Source of the DNA: Hydrogenothermaceae bacterium
GTDB lineage: Bacteria; Aquificota; Aquificia; Aquificales; Hydrogenothermaceae
NCBI GenBank assembly: GCA_015490675.1
Contig: WFXI01000076.1
Location: 1-8,638, forward strand
Length of the DNA: 8,638 bases
Reading direction: 5' to 3'
Each line of letters starts with the position of its first letter. Position 1 is the first letter of the stretch. This document shows, one piece after another, positions 1-6,236 of this stretch. The position numbers and the translations under genes were made by a program. The notes below the pieces were generated by a model that searched no databases, was not told where the DNA came from, and was given only the letters and a program-made list of their open reading frames with translations.

Positions 1-1
1 A

Positions 2-1936
2 TTAATGGCTACTATTTATATAAATAACCCTTTGCAACTTGCAACATTTCCATCATTACTATTACTTGCTACTCTTTTTAGACTTTCTCTTAATGTCGCA
101 ACAACAAGAAGAATATTACTTCATGGGCATGAAGGAGTTGATGCTGCTGGACAGGTAATTAAAGCTTTTGGTGAGTTTGTAGTTGGGGGAAATTATATTG
201 TTGGAATAATTGTTTTTATCATTCTTGTTACTATTAACTTTTTAGTAATTACAAAAGGGACAGAAAGAATCTCTGAAGTTGCAGCAAGATTTACTTTAGA
301 TGCTATGCCTGGAAAACAAATGGCCATAGATGCAGATTTAAATGCAGGTTTAATTGATGAGGAAGAAGCTAAACGAAGAAGAGAGCAAATTCAAAAGGAA
401 GCAGATTTTTATGGAGCAATGGATGGTGCTGCAAAGTTTATTAGAGGAGATGCAATAGCTGGGATAATTATAACTCTTATTAATATTATTGGTGGAATAG
501 CTATAGGTATTTTTCAACATAATATGGATTTTCAAACAGCTTTAAAAACATTCACTATTTTAACTGTAGGAGATGGTCTTGTTTCTCAAATACCTTCCTT
601 AATTACTTCTACTGCTGCTGGATTAATGGTTACAAGGGCTGTAGCAAAAGAAAATCTTGGAAGTGAAATCTTAAGGGAATTAATTAGTTTCCCTAGAGCA
701 TTATTTATGGCATCTTTAGCCCTTTTTATTATGGGAATAGTACCTGGTATGCCTACAGTTCCATTTTTCTTACTTGGAGCAATTTTAGCTGTCGCGGGGT
801 ATATGGTTCAAACTACGATGAAGAAAAAACAAATCCAAGAAGAGGAAGAAAAAGCTAGAGAATTACTTAAAGAAACAGAAACAAAAGAGGAAGAAGAAAA
901 GCCAGAAGATATTATTACCCAACCAGAAACAATAACTTTTGAAATTGGATATGGGCTTATCCCTTATGTTGATGAATCTCAGGATGGAGAAGTTGTAAAA
1001 AGAATTAGAGCTTTAAGAAAACAGTTAACAAGGGATTTAGGTTTAATAATTCCCCTTATTCATATTAAAGATAACCTAGAACTAGGACAAGGAGAATATA
1101 GAATTCTAATTAGAGGTATAGAAGTAGCAAAGGGAGAAGTAATGCCTGGATATTTCCTTGCTATAGACACAGGAAATACGAAAGGACCTATAGAAGGGAT
1201 TAAAACAAAAGACCCAGCTTTTGAACTAGATGCCTATTGGGTGAAACCTGAAGATAAAGACAAGGCAAAAATGCTTGGATATACTGTTGTTGATGTTCCT
1301 ACGGTTATTATTACACATCTATCAGAAACTCTTAAAAGACACGCTTATGAAATCCTTGGAAGGTCAGAAACAAAAGAACTTGTTGATGCAGTTGCAAAAA
1401 GATACCCAATTGTTAAAGAAATTGTTCCAGAACAAGTCCCACTTAACATATTACACAGAGTTTTACAAAACTTACTTAGAGAAAATGTACCAATCAAAGA
1501 TTTACTTACAATTATAGAGACCCTTTCAGATAACATTATTAGAACAAATGACCCTGATGTTTTAACAGAATTTGTTAGGCAGTCTTTAAATAGATTAATC
1601 ACTTCACTTTATGCTAAAAACAAAACATTATTTGCTATAACCCTTTCACCTCAAACAGAAAACAAAATCCTAGAAAAAGTAAAAGAAGCAGAAGGAGGTC
1701 TTCCACCAATAGAACCTGCATTTATTCAAAGCATAATTTCACAATTAACCCAATATGCCGAAAAATTCATTATGAATCAGGCTCCGCCTGTTTTACTAAC
1801 ATCTCCTGCAATTAGGAGATATGTAAAACAAATGATAGAAAGCTATTTGCCTAATTATGTAGTTTTATCGTATAGTGAAATAGACCCTAAGGTAAAAGTA
1901 AATATTTTAGGAACTGTTGATGCAAACGGAAATTAA
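2..1936 (+). CDS. flhA: Flagellar export gate protein FlhA (5' partial)
   Basis: FlhA is the main inner-membrane component of the flagellar type III export gate; its cytoplasmic domain docks chaperone-substrate complexes. The reading frame is open to the left edge. The ATG at base 5 is internal, because the residues after it (LATFPSLLLLATLFRLSLNV) align with a part of FlhA about 55-60 residues into the family, so the true start lies upstream. Numbering from that Met, membrane segments lie near 60-83, 148-170, 184-210 and 231-270. Between them is the conserved FHIPEP cytoplasmic loop (MPGKQMAIDADLNAGLI, 101-117). A strongly acidic and basic linker (about 273-305) leads into the soluble C-terminal domain (about 310-643). 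The last 17 bases overlap flhF. Only the first membrane segments are missing, and there is no frameshift. Confidence 0.97.
   Translation, partial: LMATIYINNPLQLATFPSLLLLATLFRLSLNVATTRRILLHGHEGVDAAGQVIKAFGEFVVGGNYIVGIIVFIILVTINFLVITKGTERISEVAARFTLDAMPGKQMAIDADLNAGLIDEEEAKRRREQIQKEADFYGAMDGAAKFIRGDAIAGIIITLINIIGGIAIGIFQHNMDFQTALKTFTILTVGDGLVSQIPSLITSTAAGLMVTRAVAKENLGSEILRELISFPRALFMASLALFIMGIVPGMPTVPFFLLGAILAVAGYMVQTTMKKKQIQEEEEKARELLKETETKEEEEKPEDIITQPETITFEIGYGLIPYVDESQDGEVVKRIRALRKQLTRDLGLIIPLIHIKDNLELGQGEYRILIRGIEVAKGEVMPGYFLAIDTGNTKGPIEGIKTKDPAFELDAYWVKPEDKDKAKMLGYTVVDVPTVIITHLSETLKRHAYEILGRSETKELVDAVAKRYPIVKEIVPEQVPLNILHRVLQNLLRENVPIKDLLTIIETLSDNIIRTNDPDVLTEFVRQSLNRLITSLYAKNKTLFAITLSPQTENKILEKVKEAEGGLPPIEPAFIQSIISQLTQYAEKFIMNQAPPVLLTSPAIRRYVKQMIESYLPNYVVLSYSEIDPKVKVNILGTVDANGN
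1909..1912 (+). promoter_or_regulatory. Ribosome binding site of flhF, inside flhA
   Basis: AGGA lies 7 bases before the ATG at 1920 and inside the end of flhA. It favours that ATG over the in-frame TTG at 1917, which would be only 4 bases away. It suggests that flhF translation is coupled to flhA. Confidence 0.6.
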
Positions 1937-3065
1937 AGTATATGAAGGTGAAGACCTACAGGAGCTTATAAATAGGGCTAAAGAAGAGCTTGGAGAAAAT
2001 ATAAGAATTTTATATTATGAAGAAATATTTGAAACAGTATGGTGGCTACCATTTAAGAAAAAAAAGAAATTCAAACTATTTGTTGAAAAAGATGATAAAC
2101 AAAAAGTAGCCCAAGAAGCATTTAATTTTGAAGAAATTTTAGAAAAAGTAGAAAGTATTGTTGAAGAAAAGCTTAAAACAGCTGTTCCTCAAGTAGTAGA
2201 ACCTCCTCCACATGTAGATAGTAAAAAGAAAATCCACTACGAAGAATTAAAAGAATACACAGGAGAAGCATTAGACCTTATAGAACTGCTTTTAGATAAA
2301 GGTGTAGATATTGAAGTTGCTAAGAAAGTTATAGAGCCTGCCTGTGGACTAGATTTAGAAACAGGGAAAATGGATTTAAATGAAGCAACATTTAAAGAAG
2401 CTCTAATTAAAGGTATTAAAAATACTATAAACTTTGTTGGAGATTTTAATGTAGATGAAAGTGTAAATACATTTAAGGTTATAGCATTTGTAGGGCCAAC
2501 TGGTGTAGGAAAAACAACTAATTTATTTAAAATAGCTTCTGAATTTATATTAAAAAAAGACCTGAAAGTTGGCGTCATTTCAACAGATACATTTAAAGTT
2601 GGAGCTATCCAGCAAGCTAGATACTATGCAAATATTCTTAATATTCCATTTTTTACAATAGGAGATGCAAAAAAACTACGAAAAACTCTTTTAGAACTTG
2701 CCGATATTGATATAGTGTTGATAGATACAGTAGGAAGAAGTCACTATGATGCATGGAAATTAGGAGAGGTAAAGGAGATATTAAGGGGTGGGTTTGACTG
2801 GATGGAAGCTACTTTAACAATAAGTTGTAATTATAATCCTGAAGAAGCTCTAAACATAGTTAACAGTTTTCGTTCTTATTTTCCTGTTAAGTCCTTATTT
2901 TTTACTAAGATTGATGAGACATCAAAACCAGGGCTCCTTTTAAATCTTCCTGTTCAGACAGGCTTGCCAGTTTCATATATAAGCACAGGACAAAGAGTCC
3001 CTGAAGATTTAGAAGTTTTAACACCAGAGTTAATGGCATCTTATATCCTTGGTGATAAGAAATGA
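1920..3065 (+). CDS. flhF: Flagellar biosynthesis GTPase FlhF
   Basis: FlhF is an SRP-family GTPase that marks the site of flagellum assembly at the membrane together with FlhG. The product is 381 residues from ATG 1920; the alternative TTG at 1917 is less likely given the AGGA spacing. The N-terminal B domain (about 1-85) contains a basic patch KKKKKFK near 46-52. An N domain follows (about 90-185). The G domain has the P-loop GPTGVGKTT (192-200), the STDTFKVGAIQQ motif (221-232), DTVGR (269-273) and the specificity motif TKID (329-332). The G3 motif reads DTVGR where most relatives have DTAGR, a mild change. The stop overlaps the flhG start as ATGA, as expected for a coupled pair. Confidence 0.96.
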   Translation: MQTEIKVYEGEDLQELINRAKEELGENIRILYYEEIFETVWWLPFKKKKKFKLFVEKDDKQKVAQEAFNFEEILEKVESIVEEKLKTAVPQVVEPPPHVDSKKKIHYEELKEYTGEALDLIELLLDKGVDIEVAKKVIEPACGLDLETGKMDLNEATFKEALIKGIKNTINFVGDFNVDESVNTFKVIAFVGPTGVGKTTNLFKIASEFILKKDLKVGVISTDTFKVGAIQQARYYANILNIPFFTIGDAKKLRKTLLELADIDIVLIDTVGRSHYDAWKLGEVKEILRGGFDWMEATLTISCNYNPEEALNIVNSFRSYFPVKSLFFTKIDETSKPGLLLNLPVQTGLPVSYISTGQRVPEDLEVLTPELMASYILGDKK

Positions 3066-3922
3066 ATATAAACCAGCAAGCACAAAAACTCCTTGAGCTT
3101 GTAAATAAGAAAAACCAAGAAAAGCACAGCAAATTTATTTCTATTGCATCAGGAAAAGGAGGAGTAGGAAAAACAAATTTTGCTGTTAACCTGTCTTATA
3201 TACTTGCCAATAAATTTGAAAAGAAGGTTTTGCTTATTGATGCAGATATGGGAATGGCTGATGTTCATGTAATACTAAACTTAAAACCTCAAAATAACTT
3301 GAAAGCTCTTTTATCTGGAAAAAAACCTCAAGATATAGTTGTTAATACTAAAGGCTTTGATGTTCTACCTGGATTTTCTGGAATAGACACATTAGACGAT
3401 TTAGAAGATTTTATGATGATGAAAATTATTAATGATCTAACAGACTTTTCAAAAGATTATGATTTTGTAATTATAGATACAGCAGCTGGAATAGACAATA
3501 AAGTAATTTCATTTATCAGAGCTTCTAGCCGTTCTTTTGTTATTACCACACCTGAACCTCCAGCAATGATGGATGCTTATGCATTAATGAAATCAATTTA
3601 CAAAATTTACAACTATACAAACTTTAAGCTTGTTATTAATATGTGTAAAAACAAAAATGAGGCATTGTTTACATACGATAGGCTAAATAACTCATTTAGA
3701 AGATTTGTAAATAAAAACATAGAAATGGCAGGATGGATTCCATATTCTCAAACATTAAACAGAGCAATAAAATCTAAAAAACTTATATCTGAAGTGTTTC
3801 CTTCAGATGATTTTACAAGAGCTGTTACGGCTATTGCTTCTAAGGAAGTTGGAGAGGAATATGAATTTGACGGAGATGGCAATTTCTGGAAGAAATTGAT
3901 GAGCTTTTTAAAAAAAGAATAA
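3062..3922 (+). CDS. flhG: Flagellar number regulator FlhG (MinD-like ATPase)
   Basis: FlhG (also called YlxH or FleN) is a ParA/MinD-family ATPase that limits flagellar number and stimulates the FlhF GTPase. The product is 286 residues. It has the deviant Walker A motif SGKGGVGKT (30-38), with both the signature Lys32 and Lys37. It also has Walker A' DADMGMADVH (60-69), Walker B VIIDTAAG (136-143) and TTPEP (162-166). The C-terminus (NFWKKLMSFLKK, 274-285) has the basic and hydrophobic alternation of the membrane-targeting helix of MinD-type proteins. The N-terminal activation helix reads QQAQKLL (5-11) where characterised FlhG proteins have DQAxxLR, so the Gln-Ala core is kept but Asp and Arg are not. 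It starts inside the flhF stop (ATGA). Confidence 0.95.
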   Translation: MNINQQAQKLLELVNKKNQEKHSKFISIASGKGGVGKTNFAVNLSYILANKFEKKVLLIDADMGMADVHVILNLKPQNNLKALLSGKKPQDIVVNTKGFDVLPGFSGIDTLDDLEDFMMMKIINDLTDFSKDYDFVIIDTAAGIDNKVISFIRASSRSFVITTPEPPAMMDAYALMKSIYKIYNYTNFKLVINMCKNKNEALFTYDRLNNSFRRFVNKNIEMAGWIPYSQTLNRAIKSKKLISEVFPSDDFTRAVTAIASKEVGEEYEFDGDGNFWKKLMSFLKKE

Positions 3923-3932
3923 AGAATAAATA

Positions 3933-4556
3933 ATGCAACTAACCAAAGAAGAAAGAGATAAGTTAGTTTTAGACAATTTACAGCTAGTAAAGAAGGTAGC
4001 AAGCAAGATTTATTATCGTATTCCAAAAGGTGAAATTGAGTTTGATGAGCTTGTAAATATCGGTGTTATCGGATTAATGAAAGCAATTGAAAAATATGAT
4101 AAAGAAAAAGCAAATTTTTCCACATATGCATACATAAGAATAAGAGGGGAAATTTTAGATTACTTAAGAAGTTTAGATATACTTCCAAGGGGATTAAGAG
4201 ATAAAGTCAAAAAAGGTGAAATTGTTGATGAAAATATGGATATTCCCCTTTCTAACTCTGCAATATTTTTAAGTATAGAAAAGGCAATTGATGGAACAGA
4301 TGATTTAAAATTTGTAGATACATTAGTATCAAAATTAGAATCTCCTGAAGAATATGCAGAGAAATCAGAATTAAGAGAAAAGCTTTTAAAGGTTTTAGAT
4401 ACTCTTTCAGAAAAAGAAAAACAAATCTTACAAATGATATATTTTGAAGAAAAAGATTTGAAAGATATTTCAGAAAAATTAAATATTTCTATCTCTAGAA
4501 TTTCTCAAATCAAATCTCAAGCTTTAAAAAAACTAAAGAATGTTTTTAAATATTAA
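3933..4556 (+). CDS. fliA: Flagellar sigma factor FliA (sigma-28), short form
   Basis: FliA directs RNA polymerase to late flagellar and chemotaxis promoters and is normally held in check by the anti-sigma factor FlgM. The product is 207 residues, against roughly 235-240 in familiar homologues. Region 2 is clear: DELVNIGVIGLMKAIEKYD (38-56) and the FliA-type block FSTYAYIRIRGEILDYLRSL (62-81), followed by DILPRGLR (82-89). Region 4, with its helix-turn-helix, is also clear (about 147-204; ISEKLNISISRISQIKSQAL). The stretch between them (90-137) is about 30 residues shorter than usual and shows no recognisable sigma-3 helix-turn-helix. The gene lies 10 bases after flhG with only a weak ribosome site, in keeping with read-through in the flagellar operon. 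The reading frame is intact, so it is probably functional. Confidence 0.92.
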   Translation: MQLTKEERDKLVLDNLQLVKKVASKIYYRIPKGEIEFDELVNIGVIGLMKAIEKYDKEKANFSTYAYIRIRGEILDYLRSLDILPRGLRDKVKKGEIVDENMDIPLSNSAIFLSIEKAIDGTDDLKFVDTLVSKLESPEEYAEKSELREKLLKVLDTLSEKEKQILQMIYFEEKDLKDISEKLNISISRISQIKSQALKKLKNVFKY

Positions 4557-4576
4557 CAGAAAATATTAAAATCCTA

Positions 4577-4605
4577 TTGCCATAGATTAAATAGATTGCT
4601 ATATT
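4577..4605 (+). promoter_or_regulatory. Sigma-70-type promoter of the dksA-like/lspA pair
   Basis: TTGCCA (4577-4582) and TATATT (4600-4605) are separated by 17 bases, a near-consensus housekeeping promoter in the 84-base gap after fliA. The expected transcript start is near 4612, giving a short leader before the AGGAGG ribosome site at 4627-4632. No FliA-type promoter is seen here, so this pair is probably expressed independently of the flagellar cascade. Confidence 0.7.
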
Positions 4606-4640
4606 TATAAGCCAAGTTAGTTTTTTAGGAGGTTTTTCAA

Positions 4641-5081
4641 ATGGCTCTAGACTTGGAAAAAATCAGACAGTCTCTAGTTCAGAAGAGGGAAGAACTGATA
4701 AAAGCAATAGAAGACAATGCAAAAGAAAGTAAAGCAGAAAAAGCAGGAGTAGAAGATACTGCTGATGAAGTAACTGCAGAACTTTCTAGAGAAACAATGT
4801 ACAAACTTTCTCAAGCAGAAAAAGAAACTTTATTTTTAATAGATTTAGCTCTAAAAAAAATAGAAGCTGGAACTTATGGATACTGCGAGGAATGTGGAGA
4901 ACCTATTGGAGAAAAAAGATTGGAGGCAATTCCTTGGGTAAGACTTTGCATAGAATGTAGTCAACAAGAAGAAGCAATGAGATTATCAAATGGATATGAA
5001 GAAATGAACTATTACAACATTATCCCAGATGCAAGTAGCTTTATTATAGAAGAAGATGAAAATAAAAATATCCCAGAATAA
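4641..5081 (+). CDS. DksA/TraR-type zinc-finger RNA polymerase regulator
   Basis: Members of this family enter the RNA polymerase secondary channel and modulate initiation, often with ppGpp. The product is 146 residues. A charged N-terminal coiled coil (about 4-78) is followed by a C4 zinc finger, CEEC at 82-85 and CIEC at 103-106 (C-X2-C-X17-C-X2-C). The coiled-coil tip DTADEV (39-44) lines up without gaps, relative to the zinc finger, with the DxxDxA tip of E. coli DksA. Both Asp residues are kept, but the Ala is Val44. The N-terminus is about 32 residues shorter than in E. coli DksA, and there is an acidic C-terminal tail (107-146). A strong AGGAGG stands 8 bases before the ATG. It shares a transcript with lspA, 3 bases downstream. 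It could be a DksA paralogue rather than the true orthologue, so no symbol is assigned. Confidence 0.93.
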   Translation: MALDLEKIRQSLVQKREELIKAIEDNAKESKAEKAGVEDTADEVTAELSRETMYKLSQAEKETLFLIDLALKKIEAGTYGYCEECGEPIGEKRLEAIPWVRLCIECSQQEEAMRLSNGYEEMNYYNIIPDASSFIIEEDENKNIPE

Positions 5082-5084
5082 TAG

Positions 5085-5573
5085 ATGAGTAACTTTCAAA
5101 AATTCTTAATAGTTGTTTTTACTATTATAGGACTAGATTTACTTACAAAAGAATTAGCTGTTAGACTATTTTCTGAAAAAGATTTTACAGTTATACCAAA
5201 CTTTTTTGACTTTACACTTGTATGGAATAAAGGAGCAGCATTTGGGGTTTTGGCTAACGCACCAGATTGGGTAAGAAAACTTATTTTAATTTTTGCATCA
5301 TCAATAGCTGCAATTGCTACTATAGTTTATGCTTATGCTAAACAGAATAAATTATCTAAAATAGAATTTTATTCCTTAGCATTAATAGCTGGAGGAGCTT
5401 TAGGAAATTTATACGATAGAATTTTTTTAGGACAAGTTAGAGATTTTATAGATTGGCATATATTCCAGTACCATTGGCCAGCTTTTAACTTGGCAGATGC
5501 TTCTATAACAGTTGGTATATTTTTATTTGCTTTAAATGAGCTTTATTTAAAAAATAGGAAAAAATCTGTGTAA
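5085..5573 (+). CDS. lspA: Lipoprotein signal peptidase (signal peptidase II)
   Basis: LspA is the inner-membrane aspartyl protease that removes signal peptides from diacylglyceryl-modified prolipoproteins. The product is 162 residues, the normal family length. Conserved blocks appear in order: DLLTKE (18-23), WNKGAAFG (47-54), GGALGNLYDR (103-112), VRDFID (118-123) and FNLADASI (134-141). The catalytic aspartates should be Asp120 and Asp138. Four membrane segments are predicted near 6-22, 64-84, 94-110 and 136-153. The start lies 3 bases after the preceding stop without a strong ribosome site of its own, so translation is probably coupled. Confidence 0.97.
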   Translation: MSNFQKFLIVVFTIIGLDLLTKELAVRLFSEKDFTVIPNFFDFTLVWNKGAAFGVLANAPDWVRKLILIFASSIAAIATIVYAYAKQNKLSKIEFYSLALIAGGALGNLYDRIFLGQVRDFIDWHIFQYHWPAFNLADASITVGIFLFALNELYLKNRKKSV

Positions 5574-5736
5574 AATATATTTAAGGCTACTTGGAAAAGG
5601 AATAAGATAAAATTTACATATCTATTTTTTATATGTAACTGTATTTTAAACAAAAAATATATTTCTGCTTAAATTGGCTTTTTATAGGCATTAGCAAGCA
5701 TATAACAGAAAATATATTTGCATTAATAGAGGTTTG

Positions 5737-5838
5737 ATGCAATTTAGTACTCTCAGAAAGGATTTGAGTGAATTTTTAAATTCTTTGCAAAGCTTGATAT
5801 TACTTAACAAAATAAATTTTTTTGCTAAAATGAATTAA
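5737..5838 (+). CDS. Possible 33-residue small ORF in the leader
   Basis: An ATG at 5737 preceded by AGAGG (5728-5732, only 4 bases away) opens a 33-codon frame ending in TAA at 5836-5838, six bases before the first CRISPR repeat. The peptide begins MQFSTLRKDLSEFLNSLQ and would form a short amphipathic helix. I do not recognise it. Chance ORFs of this size are common, and the region is better explained as a CRISPR leader, so this is a weak call. Confidence 0.18.
   Translation: MQFSTLRKDLSEFLNSLQSLILLNKINFFAKMN
5804..5831 (+). promoter_or_regulatory. Candidate promoter of the CRISPR transcript
   Basis: TTAACA (5804-5809) and TAAAAT (5826-5831) are 16 bases apart and would start a transcript about 6-8 bases before the first repeat. 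The direction agrees with the inferred leader. In such AT-rich DNA, chance matches are frequent. Confidence 0.35.
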
Positions 5839-5843
5839 CGGGT

Positions 5844-6071
5844 GTTTTATCTGAACTATATGGGATAGAAATGTTGTTGTAGGTGAACTTGTTGGAGTTT
5901 GTCTAACAGTTTTATCTGAACTATATGGGATAGAAATTAACTTTCAGGTAATACGGTTATTTCAAATGAAGAAGTGTTTTATCTGAACTATATGGGATAG
6001 AATTTTCTTTATTGATTTAATCTTCTTTTCAGTTCTTCATTGTGTTTTATCTGAACTATATGGGATAGAAA
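5844..6071 (+). CRISPR. Small CRISPR array: 4 repeats, 3 spacers
   Basis: Repeats of 28 bases begin at 5844, 5909, 5976 and 6044. Each starts GTTTTATCTGAAC and ends TATGGGATAGAAA, joined by TA. They are identical except that the third ends in T instead of A. The three spacers (5872-5908, 5937-5975, 6004-6043) are 37, 39 and 40 bases and unrelated to each other. The GTTT start and GAAA end match the usual written orientation of type I and III repeats. Together with the decayed repeat on the right, this sets the leader on the left. The repeat has only a weak stem, TATC/GATA, so a type I-B or III array is plausible but not proven. No cas genes are in the window, so processing and interference would depend on genes elsewhere. 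I see no match between the spacers and other parts of this window. Confidence 0.95.
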
Positions 6072-6086
6072 GCAAGTTAACTTTGT

Positions 6087-6166
6087 AAATAAAAATAAGC
6101 TCTCAGAGTTTCTGCGTGCCTCAGCCCAGTCCAATTCCGGGCAGGAATAGAAATTCCGAGAGCTTA
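6087..6166 (-). terminator. Large G+C-rich hairpin with T-tract, likely terminator
   Basis: Bases 6096-6113 pair with 6149-6166 as an 18-position stem: TAAGCTCTC/GAGAGCTTA, one A-C mismatch, then 8 pairs including one G-U. An inner stem pairs GCCC (6124-6127) with GGGC (6139-6142) and CCT (6119-6121) with AGG (6143-6145). The 71-base hairpin is about 51% G+C in very AT-rich surroundings. Read on the minus strand it is followed at once by TTTTTATTTA, the form of an intrinsic terminator, and it lies 70 bases after the stop of the TPR gene. The plus-strand side has no T-tract. It is much larger than a usual terminator, so a structured RNA or an inserted element remains possible. Confidence 0.6.
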
Positions 6167-6208
6167 CTAATAATTTACTTCAAAAATATAAAAATCAAGT
6201 AATGATAA

Positions 6209-6236
6209 GTTCTATCTGAACTATATAAGATAAAGT
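6209..6236 (+). repeat. Degenerate terminal CRISPR repeat
   Basis: The 28 bases starting GTTCTATCTGAACTATAT match the CRISPR repeat at 22 positions. The differences are T4C, GG19-20AA, G25A and the last two bases. Decay at the end away from the leader is typical of CRISPR arrays. It lies 137 bases beyond the last intact repeat, much more than one spacer, with the hairpin in between. Its last base is the final base of the TPR gene stop codon on the other strand. Confidence 0.8.

Larger units (their letters stand above)
5574..5843 (+). other. AT-rich CRISPR leader-like region
   Basis: This 270-base stretch without a confident gene lies between lspA and the first CRISPR repeat. It is very AT-rich and sits at the end of the array opposite the decayed repeat, so it is the likely leader. 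The sequence AAAATATATTT occurs three times, at 5572-5582 (just before the region and ending in it), 5654-5664 and 5709-5719. An AT-rich inverted repeat, TTACATAT/ATATGTAA, spans 5614-5638 with a 9-base loop. A second, TTGCAT/ATGCAA, spans 5718-5742. None of these is proven functional. The region may also hold the 3' untranslated end of the lspA transcript, but no convincing terminator for lspA is seen. Confidence 0.55.

Noticed and set aside
5..7. ATG at base 5 as the start of flhA
   Set aside because: The following residues align with FlhA well after its N-terminus and the frame is open to the edge, so this Met is internal.
350..535. Minus-strand ORF inside flhA
   Set aside because: It lies antisense to strongly conserved FlhA sequence and has no family features. 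The same applies to the other ORFs inside flhA, flhF, flhG and fliA (1275-1517, 1345-1602, 2237-2578, 2905-3132, 3748-4026).
5614..5638. AT-rich inverted repeat as the terminator of lspA
   Set aside because: The stem is only A-T rich and weak, and the T-run is in the loop rather than after the stem.
5872..6043. Spacers that target genes in this window
   Set aside because: No convincing match on either strand was seen by eye; only a shared 8-mer (TTAACTTT) occurs, which is chance level.
6119..6145. tRNA-like T-arm in the hairpin
   Set aside because: The loop is 11 bases and there is no acceptor, D or anticodon arm; the fold is a simple long hairpin.
6072..6208. Integron attC site or IS200/IS605-type end
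   Set aside because: No paired RYYYAAC/GTTRRRY boxes, no transposase or integrase gene, and no clear target-site duplication; the T-tract favours a terminator.
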